Origin: Lepidurus packardi
Lineage: Eukaryota > Arthropoda > Branchiopoda > Notostraca > Triopsidae
Reading direction: 5' to 3'
Assembly: GCA_023053545.1 (NCBI GenBank)
Contig: JAKZAN010000001.1
Span: 7,460,565 to 7,524,564, forward strand
DNA: 64,000 nt
Part shown: positions 22,401-33,660 of the stretch, one piece after another
Numbering within the stretch: the stretch's first letter is position 1
Layout of the letters: every line of letters starts with the position of its first letter
Notes under the pieces: generated by a model
Seen by the model: the letters and a program-made list of their open reading frames with translations, nothing else
Database searches by the model: none
Told to the model about the DNA's origin: nothing
Made by a program: the position numbers and the translations under genes

Positions 22401-25085
22401 GTTAAATTTCTATCTTTTTGTAGGATCTGTTGGATGCCCTAGTTTCCTAGTTCTTTTACGCCCCATTTGCACTCGAAAAAGGAAATATTCTTAACGTTTT
22501 TAATACTTTTGCAGTGCCAAACGGATGTAAATTGCGAACTTGGAAGTTACTGCTGTGCTTCAGGCAAATGCATCACTTGCGCACAGTGCAGCATATACTC
22601 CCGTTTACCGAAACCCAATGGAAATCGACAATGTGCGAAATCCTTTAGCGAGTGTGGAAGGTGCATTCCGGGGTAGGATTGTATTTTGTTTCGTTTTAAC
22701 ACACTATTTTCCTCTCTTGTTTTTCAAAAAGAAAATTGGTTGAAGTTGATGGTATTGTTTTAAATTTAATTTACGGGGTTCGATTGTAGTTATGCTTCTA
22801 AAAAGGAATCGGGCGGCATGTACTCGGTCCGTTGTTTTCCCATCCAAGAGGTTTTTCCCGACTTTTTTGCAACATCCACTACCCCAACAACTGGTCGTGT
22901 CTCGGAAACCTATTTATTTAGAGAATTGTGGTATATAGCGTTGGTGGGAAGCCTTATTGGCTTTCTTGTTGCTTGTGCTGCCTGGTATGGAGTACTACGA
23001 CTTCGGCGAACTTATAAGCCCCCGGTGGATAGTTGTGCAGAAAACAACAAGGTGCATCAACAAGTACCACCTACGAGTGCACCTCACATTGATATTCAAA
23101 GCACCCCGCCTTATGAAAGCTCCCCGCCTTATAACTTTAACGCGTCAAGCCTTCCAAGATTTTCCGAGTGACTTGGCCATGGATGAACAAATTGAACAAA
23201 TCTACGTAGAAGGTATCCATTTCTCAGTCAAAAACAGCTTTCTGGTCGTCGCTCAACGCCGCATTCCCCTCTTGCTCAGTCTCGTATCTCTCCCAGATCG
23301 CGTCTTCGTATCGCGTCCAGAACCGCTTTGGACGGAGAAATACACTACGTTTCGTTAACGTGGACTCCTTGCGCAGTTTGCGTCTCACAACCATAGAGAT
23401 TTGGAGCGGAGCCCGAAGCTGGAGCGCGGAGCAGTGGAGCAAGGCGTTTTTGCCTGGAGCAGGAGCGGAGCCGGAGCAACCAAAATTTTCCTTGCTCCAG
23501 CGCTCCGGTCTTTATATAATATTTTTCGGTGAAATTGCTCTGGAAATATCACCAAAAATATTGTCATTTAAAATTGCCCTAGATAATGGCGGCGAACTTG
23601 CCCTAGAAATTTTACATTCTATGCGAAAACGCGAGGAAAAACTCTTTGAAAATCAACATTTCCTTGCACGAGTCTATGTCGATCCACACTATCGAATTTT
23701 ACTAAATGAAGACCAGCTCAATTAAGCCAAAGAAGGGCTTCTGGACATAGCCCGGAGAGAGGAAAAGCAAAAAAAAATCCATCATGTTACATACGTACAT
23801 ACGTACATACGTGAAGTACATACGTGTCCGCCGCCGTCGACGGAGCCTACTTATTCGATGATTCAATTGAAAGACGACCCTGATACTTAAAGGAGCACTT
23901 CGGAGGATGACGTATTTGAAATGGATCTCGACATACAAGAAAAAAGACGGCGAGCTTCCCTTATACATAGCTCAAATGAAAAGCAATTTCAATATCATTT
24001 TCGGGCAGACTGCACCAAAATCGAGAATATGGGGCGCCTTAACTGACCACGCAAGCTAGTGTCGAACGGCTGTTTTCGGCTCTTAAAATAATCTTTGATG
24101 ACCACCCCCTTCTCATGAAATATGACTTATTGTCAGCAATCCTCTTTTATAGAGTAAACAGTGATTAAAACGTTCCTCGAAAATAAAGTTCGTTGGAAAA
24201 AATATTACTTTGTTTTTCAGTTTAATAATTCCCTATAGGGTATGCCGGAGCATTGGGGTGGAGGACGGAGCGGAGCTGGTGCAGGCAGAATATGCAGGAG
24301 CTGAGCAGCCCGAAAAATTGACGTGCTACAAATCTCTGCTCACAACAGACGAAGGAAATGCCTTACCTCTTCAGTATCTCCAATGCGCCGAATCCTGATC
24401 GGAGGACTTGGACTTCGAAAGTTGTTTAGAAGGCCGAGGAAGGGTGTTCGACAGAGTGTTACAAAAAAAATCACCTGTTGCTCAATCTCGTAACTCTTCC
24501 CGATATCGTCCTCGTATCGTGTTCAGAACCGTTTCAGACTGACATCTACACTATGTTTCCTAAAACCGTCTCCCTCACTGTCCGTGACTAGCAGCAAGAG
24601 CAACATTGACCTCAGTCCTGGAATCTACGCAGGTGTTCATGTACACCGCATTGGACGATGGAACTGCCTGCGCAATTTGCGTCACACTACAGACGAAGGA
24701 AGTGCCTTACCTCATCAATCTCTCCAAGGCGCCGAATCTGGATCCGAGGACTTGGGCTTTGAAAGTCGTTTAGATGGCCGAGAGGATGGGAGTTCGACAG
24801 GCACCTCGTACAGTTCCTTACCTCGGAATGATCTTTCAGTATTCCGCATTTCGGCCGATTCGGGCATCTTGAGATGAGAACCCAACTTCTACTGCGATGA
24901 AGAAAGAGGTCAATCGGGATTCTGACGATGGGAGCATCGAAGATGTCGGCGAGGTTACCGCCAAACGACCAGGACGAGATTTGGAAAACGAAGTTATGTC
25001 AACCGTAATCTATGTTGCTGATTCTGAAGCAGAAATGAACGATTTGCATATTCCTGTTATTAAAGCAAGCGTTAAGGATTGTTAG
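22350..25085 (+). pseudogene. Cysteine-rich transmembrane receptor paralogue A (broken)
   Basis: The cysteine-rich exon (22515-22672: CQTDVNCELGSYCCASGKC ... CGRCIPG) and the transmembrane exon (22790-23171: YIALVGSLIGFLVACAAWYG, then PPY motifs) are open and nearly identical to paralogue B at 31070-33017. The signal-peptide exon has lost its start, the two middle exons are deleted (a join at about 23145), a 947-bp hAT element interrupts the last exon, and part of that exon is duplicated (24346-24560 and 24560-25085) with stops. It cannot make the full protein, though a truncated membrane form ending at 23171 is imaginable. Confidence 0.75.
23392..24338 (+). mobile_element. hAT transposon, internally deleted, with 8-bp target duplication
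   Basis: The element is flanked by the exact 8-bp repeat ctcacaac (23384-23391 and 24339-24346). Its ends pair as catagagatttggagc on the left and, inverted, cagagatttgtagc on the right. Inside are fragments of a hAT transposase: LARVYVDPHYRILLNEDQ near 23670 and the C-terminal dimerisation block SVERLFSALKIIFDD near 24065. The N-terminal and much of the catalytic part are absent. GGAGC-rich repeats lie just inside both ends. It interrupts the last exon of receptor paralogue A. Confidence 0.88.
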
Positions 25086-25435
25086 CGAACCCACACTTGA
25101 TTAGCACTCCGGGATTCACGGCTGAAACACGGTTCTCACTAACGGGTTAAAATCAAAAGTACATATTTTATTTCTTGTGAAACCTTTTATGTGTAGTTCA
25201 TAAAACGATAACCTTATCACAATACAGCCGATTCCTTAAACTTTTTCTGTGAAACTCCGCAACGAGGTTATAGCAGACGTCAGTCACTCGAAAACAGTCA
25301 TCTGCGTATGTTTTCCCCTTATATCATCGCGTTTCGTCTTTTCTGCTCATCCTCATCTCGTTTTTGTCTCAACTAAGATTCAGCGTTGTAAAATTTAAAG
25401 GTAGGAAAGAAGTCAACCCAACCCAGTCCACCAGA
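25086..25435. repeat. Receptor downstream flank with truncated MADF-gene 3' end (unit 1)
   Basis: Matches 33400-33710 (shared aacacggttc, gaggttatagcag, tcttttctgctcatcctc, aaaatttaaaggtaggaaag). In unit 2 the last part is the terminal exon of the minus-strand MADF gene. Here the match ends near 25420 and HOP2 sequence begins, which marks the duplication junction. Confidence 0.7.
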
Positions 25436-25439
25436 TTAG

Positions 25440-25700
25440 TTTTACTGAAAAAGAAGATTTTGTTTCGCAAGAGTCCGAGCAAGTTAAAAGCCTCGAAGAG
25501 CGTCTCAAAAGTGTTCAGTTTCGACAAGTAACGTTTGTTAGAGCGATCAAGATGGTGTCATGCGTCAGTACAACGCCATTCTTAAAGGAATGGAGGCGTC
25601 GCAAACGTTTGAGCATGGATATTGTCGAGGCTGTCTTGGAAGGCTGCCCTAAAAATGAATACTGTGCTTTTATAAACTGCCGGAAATGAAACGGATGACA
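25440..25700 (+). pseudogene. HOP2 3' fragment (unit 2)
   Basis: Reads ESEQVKSLEERLKS then, after frame slips, KEWRRRKRLSMDIVEAVLEG, the C-terminal part of Hop2. It starts in the same intron region as copy 1 at 8310 and lacks everything upstream because the duplication began inside the gene. It is disabled by slips near 25530 and 25660. Confidence 0.75.
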
Positions 25701-26139
25701 GTATTGGAGTTTCTTTCTAAACTATAAAACTATTTACTAAACTATCGATACTGTATGTATGAAGTAATTAAATAACACGGGTTTCTTTAAATTCCCACGA
25801 ACTTACTTTGTCCCAGAATTATACAAGTATTCTTTATACGAAGCCTTGTAAGGAAGGTTCATAGCGAATGGTATAGAAAACTTAATTTGCTATGTTTGCG
25901 TGCCAATTCTTATAGGCCGCTTTCCGAAAGGTAGAAAATGCTGAATGGTTAAATACTGTGAATTTCGAAAACTGGATATACCGTCCTTTGCCCTTCAAGG
26001 TAAATAGTTTTGAATGTTTGCGCTCAATTTAACGGAAGGGGGCGTCGAACGCTATCGGACGTGCTGCACGTGTTGTGGTTTTTGTGGCTTTTTCGTGTGC
26101 GATTTTTCACGTTTTTGCGATAAAATCAAAATTACTTGC

Positions 26140-26563
26140 CATCGCTTTATTGTAATGTATTCTTAACATCGTGAGGCAAAGTAAGTAAAATTATTTGTTG
26201 TAAAGCTATCGATAACTACATTAAGGGCTTGTCTGAGTATATCTAGAGTAGAGTGTAGAGAGAGATAAGATAAAACAATGCGTGCTTTCCTTTAAAGTTA
26301 AATCTTATCGCGCGCCATGGGTACAGTTTCTAAAGCAGCCTCTGTTTATGTTATCCTAGACTTACATTAGTCTGTTTAAGAGTAGAATTTTGTTGGTGCA
26401 AAAATGTTCAATGTCCAGCTAGTCAAACATGGTAAATATATACTTTCCTTTTCCTCATTCCTGTGTTTGACCTTAAGTATTATTACTAAGTTCTTTGCAA
26501 ATTTGTATGAAGAAGTTTTCAAGTAATTATTATTTCCATTTAGGGGACAAGGAGTATATCACT
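26140..26563. promoter_or_regulatory. Upstream region of DGAT2
   Basis: AT-rich with no other gene. A likely splice acceptor (tttccatttag) at 26542 lies 22 bp before the start codon, so a non-coding first exon probably lies in this stretch. Confidence 0.35.
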
Positions 26564-28506
26564 ATGAAAATTTTGGGAGTTGAATTCGCCCCACTCTTAA
26601 TTCCCTGGGAGCGTCGAATGCAAACTTTGGCAGTTTTCTTATGGATTGGCTCGTTCATGTTTATGGGTCCTTTGACTCTTCTTCTATTTTACTACTTGTT
26701 TTTTTACACCCGTCTCTCCTTCATTCCTGTACTGTATCTTGCCTGGTATATCGCTGATAGGAAAACACCACGCACCGGTGGAAGACGGTAAATTCTTATA
26801 TATTTTAATAGCAATGACCATATTTCAATAGAACGTTCTTTGTTCTGAATGTTTAGGTCTAATTGGGTGAGATCATGGAAACTGTGGAAATATTACGCCG
26901 ACTATTTCCCTATTGAATTGGTCAAGGAGGCAGAGTTGGATCCAAAACATAATTACATCATTGGCTCGCACCCTCATGGCATTTTATGCTCGGGAGCATT
27001 CGGTTGTTTTGCAAGCGAAGGCGTTAATACAAAAGAAACCTACCCAGGAATAGAATTCTTCCTGACAACTCTCGACTGTCAGTTCCTGCCTCCGCTTTAC
27101 CGAGAATATTTTATGTGTTCAGGTATAAGACCTAGAAATGATGTCGGTTCGAGGTGATAATTTGAATTTCAATTACATTTTTCATAGGAGCCGTTTCGGC
27201 TACCAAAGCCAGCTTAAATCATGTTTTAGGAACCGAACCTTCTGGTCGAGCATTAGTTCTGATTGTGGGAGGCGCTCCAGAATCGTTGGACACCCATCCA
27301 AATTCCGACGTAATCACCCTGACCCTGAATAATCGAAAAGGGTTTATTAAATTAGCCTTACAGCATGGGTAAAAAAATATATTTTTTGCTTTACGTTCAT
27401 TATACTCAGCCTTACAGACAATACTGGCTTATAGTATATAGTTTTACAGCAGTGGTTCTCAAACTTTTTCGTTCGGGGCCCACTAACAGTATCCTAAATT
27501 CGCTGCGGCGTCCCTCAGAACATAGGCCTGTCTAATTCCTGCAGTGCGCAGATGGAGCGGTTAGGTTTATTAAGAAAAACTTAAATGAAACGTATATTGG
27601 AATTCATAAACGTATTATGAAAAAATTGTTTAATAAGTACACAAGTAGTAATTGTTTAATAACAAGTAGTTACAAGTAGTAATTGTTTAATAACAAGTAG
27701 TTACAAGTAGTAATTGTTTAATAAGTATTGTTAAATTGTTTAATAAGTAAAGGGGAAGCAGCAAATAATTGCATGAATACATCGCAATTAGTGGGATTAT
27801 CGGAATTTTTTGCGGCGCAAAGTTGGAGAACTGCTGGTTTACAGTATATAGGTTTTTGTGAACCTATATAGTATATACTGTGGCTAATATCTTTGTTATA
27901 TTGGCTAACTCAACCCGAATTAGTGATTACTCAAAGATTTGCCTGAAAGACTAACAGGAAAATCTATCATCGTTATTATAACGAATCTTGTAGTTCTTAT
28001 AGAAAATGTGAAATATGATTCGTTTAGTAATTGGGGTGCAATTATGCCTAGGTCTTATTTGGTGCCAAGTTTCTCCTTTGGCGAAACCGACGTTTACGAT
28101 CAAGTTAACAATCCGCGTGGTTCCCGTCTGCGCCGATTTCAGGATACTCTACAACGCGTTATTGGTCTAGCGCCAGTACTTTTCCGTGGACGTGGTATAT
28201 TCCAATACAATTTTGGGATCATTCCTTACCGACGACGTATCACAACCGTGGGTAAGTTATAGTTTCTCTGCCTTCACCCCTTGAAATATTGACTTGTGCA
28301 AAGATTAAGGAAGATAAAAATTGGTTACAGTACACTTTTTCTTGCGTCTAGTGGGAAAACCTATCCCCGTATCAAAAGTGGAAAATCCGTCCTCGGAGCA
28401 AATAGAAACTTTACATTTGCGGTACGTAAAAGCACTAGCAGATCTTGTTGAACGAAACAAAATCAAATACGCTAGCAATCCCAAGCTGACCTTGCAAGTT
28501 CTTTAG
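26564..28506 (+). CDS. DGAT2: Diacylglycerol O-acyltransferase 2 (5 exons, 341 aa)
   Basis: Exons 26564-26787, 26857-27122, 27188-27368, 28052-28251 and 28352-28506; all phases close. The protein starts [20 protein letters not shown] as arthropod DGAT2 proteins do, has a hydrophobic hairpin at residues 22-62, the family motif HPHG at 113-116, [35 protein letters not shown] and ITTVVGKPIPV. DGAT2 joins acyl-CoA to diacylglycerol at the ER/lipid-droplet surface, the last step of triglyceride synthesis. Length is normal. MOGAT enzymes belong to the same family and cannot be fully excluded. It is the intact copy of the duplicated block. A hAT MITE sits in intron 3, between the third and fourth coding exons. 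Confidence 0.93.
27450..27836. mobile_element. hAT-type MITE in a DGAT2 intron
   Basis: The left end cagtggttctcaaactttt is a classic hAT terminus. The right end, inverted, reads cagcagttctccaacttt. Flanks are ttttacag (27442-27449) and gtttacag (27837-27844), an 8-bp target duplication with one change. The interior has a repeated ~31-bp unit, ttacaagtagtaattgtttaa and variants (27635-27745). No ORF. Confidence 0.75.
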
Positions 28507-29545
28507 ATGAATGTGCGGGATTGCAGTTCACTGCTGGTATTGTGCAAGTAACTTTGTGTCTTCATTAAAGTTATATATAATTTAAACGGCGAGATTTGTG
28601 AGGCCTATCGCAAACTGACACGTGTCCAAATTGAAATAGAATAACATCAGCCCAACACGTATCCTTATCTTTTCTATGGTAAAATCTGATGTATAGAGAA
28701 GAAAACAAATAATAATAATTACAACATAGATTGCAAGTTATACCCATGGTGCAATTATGATGCAATCTTATTAATTATCTGTTAATAAATTCAGTAAGAT
28801 AGTCGTTCAAACATTTTACTTGTTTGCGAACAGATAAGCACGAGATAGGACTACTGGATTGCAGAATAAATGGTGCAATAATGCTTACGCAGGACAAAAT
28901 GGCCCCAGATTTTTTCATTCTCAAAATGAAAGCTCAGTAAAGCCCACTTCCCCCTCTCTCTCTATTATTGGAAAAGTCTCAACATGGGCTGGATTCGTGT
29001 TCCGCGTTTGGCCAACCAAATGATATATACATAGGCTCAGTAACATTCTTAATAGTTGGACTTTGACTTTCTCCTTTTATGACTGCTTATGACTGCTAAA
29101 AAAGATAAGCTTCCAAACCTCTGTACACAGATTTTGTGTTCCGTTTGGCTTTTTGCCTAATTGCGTCACACCATACATCCTTGCATCATATCGAACGATG
29201 TTTGCAGATAAATTATCAAGCATCACTTCCTTAGTATATGCTCCTTTCCTCTTGGAAAGTTTTAATAACAAAAGTTAATTTTCAAGAAAATTAGACTATG
29301 AAATTAGGGGTTGAGCCTATGAGTTGAGAAAACAAGTCTTGGGGAAAGCAAAACAAAGTTTGGGAATTCCAACTGTAATTCGGAATTAGCATCAATAGTT
29401 CACTTTATCTACGTCAAAGGTTTTGCCCAGTTGCTTTTCTTGTTTTCTCCACGCGTTCTCAGTATGAGTCATGCCATACCTTCGGCAACTAATAGGTTGT
29501 CCGCTACATCAGGTTTCTGAGGTACGAATAGCCTTGAGGTGAAAT
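28507..29545. other. DGAT2 downstream region (unit 2)
   Basis: No gene found. 28805-29010 and 29083-29345 are the unit-2 partners of 14340-14560 and of the tandem units at 14866-15411. Confidence 0.55.
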
Positions 29546-29559
29546 TGATTTGAGTGACG

Positions 29560-31022
29560 TAGCTATGGGAAACCAGGGAGTCAGGGAATCCCAGATTCTA
29601 GAAGAGAAGATGCTGGAAGAGGGGACTCTGCTTGACTTCAATCCTCAACTTGCCCGATGGTTTACCTTCGCTCGTTGGGCAGCCTGTGATGTTCTGTATG
29701 GGGCGACTCGTATAGCGTGTTCCCCTGCTCATTGACTTCCGAGTTTCGGTATAGCGATAAATGAAGTTCGCGGCTTCGTTTGCTTGATAGCCGGATTTGT
29801 GTATTATCATTGTGCTAAAACACTGCGCGACCAAAAGCATTTGAGAATTAAACGCATTGTGGATTGAAATTAATAGTAAGAATTGGAAATAAATATTTCG
29901 TGGGTAAAACGGTACGAAACGTGAAACCTAAAAGGTCTCTACCAGACTTGAAAACGTCAGCCATTCTGGTAATAAACATTCTTCCGTGTTTTAGTCTATT
30001 CATGTTTGGCTCTGTATGGTTTAACGCACCGGTAACCAACTTGGCGGTATAACTGAACGCCCCGACAAGGGGAGAACATTACGAAGTTAAAATCACTCTA
30101 ATGTAAGAAGTCTTTTATATATGAAAACAATTAGAAGTGAAAAGGTTGAAAATGCCAAAGAAAAGTGGAAAACAAGCATGGTGTAATTGTTTTTGATTGT
30201 GGTCACTTGGTCACCACTCGGATAAAATGACGTCAGCTTTACGAGATTTCTGTCTGTCTTTCCGGTTTTGACGGCTGAACCTTCGCTCTCGGTAGATAAG
30301 GGAAACCAGGGAGACAGGGAAATGCTTGAATAGTAGGAGCCGTAAAGAGGAATTTGCATGTCAAGTCTCAACTTGCCCGGTTTAGTCTCTGCTCATTGGA
30401 CAGTCTCTCATATTCGGTATGGGGGCACTCGCGTAGCGTGTTCCTTTGGATTCACTTCAGTATTCTTTTGAATAGCGACAAATGAAGTTTGGTTTTGTTT
30501 GCCTGATAGCCGGAATTTTGTACTAACATTGTAATTAAATGCTGTGCGACCCAAAGTGCCTGAGATTTAAACGTATTGTGGATTGAAATTCGTAAAAAAT
30601 TGGAATAAATATTTCGTTTGTAAACTCAGCGTATGACTCAGCGTACAACTCAGCGTACAACTCAAGAGTACGAAACATGGAACCTAAAAGGTCGCTACCT
30701 GGCTTGAAAAACAAAATGACCATTGTGGTAATAAAAATTCTTCTGTGTTGTAGTCTATTCATGTTTTGTTCTGTACGGTTTAACGTACCGATAACTAACC
30801 TGGCGGTATAATTGAACGCCCGGACAAAGCGAGAACATTACGAAGTTAAAATCACTAGTACGTAAGGAGTCTTTTACAAAGTAATTTAGAAGTACAAGTG
30901 AAACGGGAAAACCGCGAGGAAAAGTGGGAAACACGCATGATGCAAGCAAGCAAGGACCGTGATGCAATCGTTCTTGATTGCGGGTCACGTGGCTTCGTCG
31001 CGCGACACACTCAAAGTAACGT
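29560..31022. repeat. Tandem duplication (about 740 bp) of the receptor upstream region
   Basis: 29560-30295 and 30300-31020 share order and sequence (gggaaaccaggga, atgaagtt...ttgcttgatagccgga, ttctggtaataaacattctt, ggtttaacg..accg, ttacgaagttaaaatcact). A third copy of the latter half is at 22003-22400. The block may duplicate the promoter of the receptor gene. tgacgtca is present at 30228. Confidence 0.6.
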
Positions 31023-31069
31023 CAGTTTTAAGCGAATTTTTGTCCTCTACGGACGTTAGGACTTCTTCT

Positions 31070-33017
31070 ATGGAAGCTGTAATGAATTGTTAGTCTTTGA
31101 ACAGTTTCAATGGCATTAGGGTTTTAAACTCTGCTTAACCTTTTGTTTTTTGTTTATAGATCGCATTAACCCTTTCTTTGTGTGCCTTTTCGGTTTTGAC
31201 CTTGGCTGAACCTTCGCCCTCGGCCGATTCACATCCAGTAAGAATTCAAACTTTTATCTTTTTGCAGGATCTGTTAGATGCTGTAGTTTTCTAGTTGTTT
31301 TTTACGCACCATTTGCACTTGAAAAAAAGAATATTGTTAACGTTATTAATATTTTGCAGTGCCAAACGGATGTCAACTGCGAACTTGGGAGTTACTGCGG
31401 CGCTTCGGGCAAATGCATCCCTTGCGCACAGTGCAGCATATACTCCCGTTTACCGAAACCCGATGGAAATCGACAATGTGCGAAATCTTTTAGCGAGTGT
31501 GGAAGGTGCATTCCCGGGTAGGATTTTGTTTCGTTTGTTTCAAACACAGTTAGATCTTCCTTTTTTAAATTTTTTAAACTGATTATGTAATCTTACATTT
31601 AATTTGCTGTGTTCAATTGTAGTAATGCATTTAAAGAGGAATCGGGTGGCATGTACTCCCGCCGTTGTTTTCCCATCGCAGAGGTTTTTCCCGACCTGAT
31701 TGCGACATCCACTACCTCAACTGCTGGTTCTGCCTCCGAAAACTCTTTTTACAGCAAACAGTGGTTTATAGTGTTGGGTGGTCTTCTTGTCTTACTTGTT
31801 GCTGCCTGCTATGGAGTATTCCGACTTTGGCGCCGTTTTAAGCCACAAATGGATACTTGTGCAGCAAACGAAATATATCAACAACAACCACCTAGTGCAC
31901 CTCACATTGATGTTGAAAGCCCCCCGCCATATGAAAAAGATAACATTAACGCGTCTGGCGGGGCCACAGAGCCCCTCTTATCGGGATCAGAGACTTCTCG
32001 AATCTTCGCTACGCATGTCGTGCACGAGAAAGAACGTTTGACGCAAGCTGAGGTGCTGAACCCTCCGAATTATAGGTAAAATGTCGATTACTTTTATTCT
32101 GATTCTTACTAACTCTGTAATATAGTCGAGTGGAAAGACCCGCTGATGCCGTCGAAGTAACGGATGAAGATGATTTGCCTGAAGAAGACCAACATTCCTA
32201 TGGTAGTGCTGTTACTATCCATCCCGAGTAAGTTGTGATTCTTCCAATTAATGGTCTGAGTCATTAAATAAAATGTTTGATTCGATTTAGTGAGGAAGAT
32301 TTTCCGAGTGGTTTGGGCTGGAATGAACAAATTGAAGCTGGAGCAGAAAATTTTCTATCTCTCAGTCAGGAACAGCTTTCCTTTCTTCGCTCAACTTCAC
32401 AATCCCCTGTTGCTCAATCTCGTATCTCACCCAGATCTCGTCCTCGTATCTCGTCCAGAGCCGTTTCGGACGGCGATATACACTACGTTACTCCACCGTC
32501 TCCCTTACTGTTTGAAACTAACAGCAGGAGCAACTTGGACCTCAGTCGTGGAAGCTACGCAGGTGTCCATGTAAACCACAATGGACGATGGGACTCCCTA
32601 CGCAGTTTGCTTCGCACTACAGACGAAGAAAGTGCCTTACATCTTCAGGCTCTCCGAGGCGCCGAACCTGAATCTGAAGACTTGGGCTTTGAAAGTCGTT
32701 TAGAGGACCGAGAGGAAGGGAGTTCGACAGGCACCTCGTACAGTTCCTTACCTCGGAATGGTCTTTCAGTATTTCGCACTTCGGCCGATTCGGGCATCTT
32801 GAATGAGAACCCAACTTCTACAGCGATGAAGAAAGACGTCGATCGGGATTCTGACGAAGATGACGACGTCGAAGATGTCTGCGAGGTTCCCGCCAAACGA
32901 CCAAGACGAGATTTGGAAAATGAAGTTATGTCAACCGTAATCTATGTTGCTGATTTTGAAGCAGAAATGAACAGCGACCTACGTCTTCATGGTGAAGCAA
33001 GCGTTAAAGATAGCTAG
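31070..33017 (+). CDS. Single-pass receptor with one cysteine-rich domain, TNFR (Grindelwald)-like (6 exons, 508 aa)
   Basis: Exons 31070-31078, 31160-31237, 31360-31517, 31623-32075, 32126-32227 and 32291-33017; every phase closes. Residues 1-22 form a signal peptide (MEA, IALTLSLCAFSVLTLA). Residues 30-82 hold nine cysteines in a compact domain (CQTDVNC, SYCGASGKC, PCAQC, ECGRC). The transmembrane helix is about 129-150 (WFIVLGGLLVLLVAACYG). The roughly 355-residue cytoplasmic part has a PPPY motif at 182-185, long Ser-rich stretches and a C-terminal acidic run followed by KRPRR. The single small cysteine-rich module suggests an arthropod TNF receptor of Grindelwald type; this is resemblance, not proof. 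An intact paralogue of the broken copy at 22350-25085. The 9-nt first coding exon is unusual but fits in phase. Confidence 0.75.
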
Positions 33018-33660
33018 AGAGCAATACTTGATTACCATATATGTGGTAGTTTTGCAGCATAAGTTTCTTGTCAGGTTAGGAAAGGAATGATGTAAGTCAG
33101 ACTTTGATAATAAAGCGTCACGTTTTAGGATAGTACAGGAAAGGTGTATAGAAAGATACGTATATGTAATCGGTATAACGAGTCATGATCTGTAATTGTA
33201 CTCTTTCCTGGCTCTCTCAAAGCTTGCTTCTGTATTGCAGAAACAAACTAAGCATGTGCCAAATTTGTTATGGAGATGTACATCAGTTGTTTCATAATTT
33301 TGGTATTTGGTAATATGTGGTGTTACTGAATACATTCCTTTATCTAAGGCAATTTATTTGTTATTTTGGCCAAGCCTTTTACCAGTGCAACACTGGATCT
33401 GCCTCCGGAATTAACCGCTGGAACACGGTTCCCACACACCGGTCAAAATCAAAGTTAACTTCATTTGTTGCGAAACCATTTATTTTCATAAAACGATAAT
33501 TATATTATAATAAAGGCGATTCTTCCACTTTGTGTGTGGAACTCCGCAATGAGGTTATAGCAGCCGTCAGTCCCTTCAAAACAGTCATCATCTCTGCGTG
33601 TTCTTTTTCTCTTGTCACGTCACGTCTTTTCTGCTCATCCTCTTCTCGTTTTTGTCTCCC
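33018..33660. other. Spacer between receptor and MADF gene
   Basis: The 3' UTR of the receptor (aataaagcgtcac near 33110) and the downstream part of the converging MADF gene. The portion 33400-33660 is duplicated in unit 1. No gene in it. Confidence 0.5.

Noticed and set aside
23790..23826. CRISPR-like array of acatacgt units
   Set aside because: A short microsatellite without spacers in a eukaryotic transposon remnant.
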